Shown here: positions 63,001 through 64,000 of the stretch, in pieces
Position numbering within the stretch: position 1 is the stretch's first letter
Layout: every line of letters starts with the position of its first letter
Assembly (NCBI RefSeq): GCF_039555335.1
Contig: NW_027305510.1
Coordinates: forward strand, 62,001-126,000
DNA: 64,000 nt
From: Amphiura filiformis
Lineage: Eukaryota; Echinodermata; Ophiuroidea; Amphilepidida; Amphiuridae
Direction of reading: 5' to 3'
Notes under the pieces: generated by a model
What the model saw: only the letters and a program-made list of their open reading frames with translations
The model's database searches: none
What the model was told of the DNA's origin: nothing
Translations under genes and position numbers: made by a program

Positions 63001-64000
63001 CTCCGCAGGACACTGTCCAAGTACACATCAGAGAATTCCAAAGTGCACCAAATCAGCACCATCAATTGCACCAACTACAACAGCACCACCAACCAGTTAT
63101 AATCCCTACTCAAGAGCTCATCATTCAGCCATCAATATCTGCGCCTCCTGTATCTTTGTCACCAACGGGGGCGCCTGTCAAGAAACCCCGTCAGAGAAGC
63201 AAGCCCAACAAGGACTATAATTGTATGTTCTGTGGAAAGAAGTTCACAGACAGCAGCAATTTGAAACAGCATGTCAGAATACACACAGGTGAGTGAGATT
63301 GGTGGTCCCAAAATAGAACCCTGGGGAACAGCATGTCAGAATACACACAGGTGAGTGAGATTGGTGGTCCCAAAATAGAACCCTAGGGAACAGCATGTCA
63401 GATTACACACAGGTGAGCGAGATTGGTGGTCCCAAAATAGAACCCCAGGGAACAGCATGTCAGAATACACACAGGTGAGCAAGATTGGTGGTCCCAAAAT
63501 AGAACCCCAGGGAACAGCATGTCAGATTACACACAGGTGAGCGAGATTGGTGGTCCCAAAATAGAACCCCAGCGTTGCTGATATTCTTTCTCAGTGCAAA
63601 AGTTTGTTTAGGTTTGATGAGTTGTTTAAAAGATATTGATTCACTAATTTTAATACAAAACAAACTTTGAGAGGTTTATGAAGTAGATAATAGATCCTCA
63701 GGCCCTAAAAGTTCAGAACAAAACTATCCTTTCCTCCAGTGTTTACTCTCGCTGGAAATTGGGTACGCCAAAGTGTCTAATTAATGTGATACAGCATTGC
63801 AAATTTGTGTGCGGCAAATACAATTTTCACTGGCTAAATTAGCGACATACAGCCTCTGAGTAAACACTGATTTCCTCCCCACTGCAAATTTGAGAAGTCA
63901 AAGCAGGGACTAGGAATGGAAAGTGATTTCACTTATGACCTTTTCAATTAAAACTTATCTTTCATGAAATTTGTTTACTTATTACAATTTTCAGGAGAAA
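56849..64000 (+). CDS. Gene 3: C2H2 zinc-finger gene, paralogue of gene 2 (5' part, continues past the window)
   Basis: Exons 56849-57014, 62998-63288 and 63995 onward, phases 1 and 1. The N-terminal module (VHEHHEEEVLVATALLHALQ, NNIMTVINPISEANVWKQ) matches gene 2 exon 1. Exon 2 has the TVQV-containing start, an H/Q-rich stretch, a P/S-rich spacer, a basic segment (KKPRQRSKPNK) and a first finger [20 protein letters not shown]. That finger closely resembles the first fingers of gene 2 exons 4 and 9. The third exon begins inside the TGEK linker. A nuclear DNA-binding protein is expected. Gene 3 points away from gene 2, and its intron 1 is ~6 kb and full of repeats. Confidence 0.86.
57015..59256. 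other. Gene 3 intron 1, first part
   Basis: Intronic DNA. A doubled GGAGCAGGTGGGTGA motif at 57761-57790 and an ACGCACCCTGTATAT word at 58204 were noted; no exon could be supported. Confidence 0.4.
59257..59532. mobile_element. Palindromic element in gene 3 intron 1
   Basis: TCGCAATTCCAGATCATGGT with GCATTATGG is mirrored by CCATAATGCATCATGATTCT and GGAATTGCGA. About 276 bp, non-coding. Confidence 0.8.
60037..60147. repeat. 111-bp inverted repeat
   Basis: GGGCATTGTGAAAAATCTAA and ACATTTTGC are mirrored at 60119-60147, with GAGGAATATCCCGAGG/CCGAGGATATTCC in the loop region. Confidence 0.85.
60735..61010 (+). pseudogene. Decayed copy of the start of gene 3 exon 2
   Basis: 60800-60967 matches 62930-63112, covering the intron end (TTTTTGCAAGGGGCCACTTG) and the exon start (AATTGCATCAACTACAACAG, CCTGTTATCATCCCTACTCA). 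It has a 4-bp insertion and other changes. The copy stops abruptly at GAGATTGGTGGTCCC, the RT-like core, and lacks any finger. Confidence 0.85.
61011..62997. other. Gene 3 intron 1, last part
   Basis: 61012-61085 repeats 60735-60805 (ATATTGGCCCAATATTG and TTTTTTTCCTCAAAATGTCC). G-run low complexity is at 61923-61937. Otherwise no exon or known element. Confidence 0.45.
62998..63288 (+). CDS. Gene 3 exon 2 with first zinc finger
   Basis: Acceptor TTTACAG, phase 1 in, donor CACAG|GTGAGT, phase 1 out. It codes VAPQDTVQVHIREFQSAPNQ, an H/Q run, spacer, basic patch and the finger ending LKQHVRIHTG. It corresponds to gene 2 exons 2-4 in one exon. Confidence 0.87.
63266..63572 (+). repeat. ~61-bp tandem array of exon end, donor site and RT-like core
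   Basis: About five units of AACAGCATGTCAGAATACAC, ACAGGTGAGTGAGATTGGTG and GTCCCAAAATAGAACCC plus a few bases. The first copy contains the real end of exon 2. The others repeat the last ~22 exon bases with the GT donor. Confidence 0.93.
63573..63994. other. Gene 3 intron 2, remainder
   Basis: AT-rich intron ending in CAATTTTCAG. No feature recognised. Confidence 0.5.
63995..64000 (+). CDS. Gene 3 exon 3, first six bases
   Basis: GAGAAA follows CAATTTTCAG; with the leftover G it reads GGA GAA A, the GE(K) of the TGEKP linker expected after exon 2. The exon continues beyond the window. Confidence 0.75.

Overview
The window is eukaryotic: AT-rich, intron-rich, and packed with nested transposons, satellites and minisatellites. 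An invertebrate deuterostome, most likely an echinoderm, fits best. The reasons are frequent TAGGCCTA-type words, TTAGGG-like satellite cores, large C2H2 zinc-finger genes, a DIRS retrotransposon and many short palindromic DNA elements. This is inference; no species-diagnostic gene was recognised.

Region by region. 0-4 kb is satellite DNA: a ~95-bp monomer with a 757-bp higher-order period, then a related ~110-bp satellite carrying a hAT-like insertion with a perfect 8-bp target-site duplication. 3.8-9.7 kb holds a mariner-derived fold-back element, another hAT-like element, GC-rich repeats, a 34-bp minisatellite and a ~410-bp duplication whose second copy lies just upstream of gene 1. Gene 1 (9864-24505, +) has six exons and encodes an unrecognised 182-residue acidic, helical protein. 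Its fourth intron contains a structurally complete but frame-broken DIRS retrotransposon (15633-22913). 24.5-31.5 kb is non-coding and full of short inverted-repeat elements.

Gene 2 (31585-50449, -) has eleven exons and encodes a ~1325-residue protein with about 35 C2H2 fingers, assuming one surplus base in a G-run near 33607-33610 is discounted. Gene 3 (56849 to beyond the window end, +) is its divergently oriented paralogue: the first exons are homologous and the first splice phase is the same. The two start codons are 6.4 kb apart, head to head.

The most unusual signal is a ~33-bp core that, read on one strand, spells the non-LTR reverse-transcriptase motif G-I-P-Q-G-S-I-x-G-P. It occurs about twenty times in introns of genes 2 and 3, often within 50 bp of an exon boundary, and it lies at the joints of local tandem duplications that copy exon ends, splice sites and pieces of finger exons. 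A 46-bp triplication over the stop codon, two fingers with paired compensating frameshifts and a 212-bp duplication upstream of gene 3 also show how unstable this locus is.
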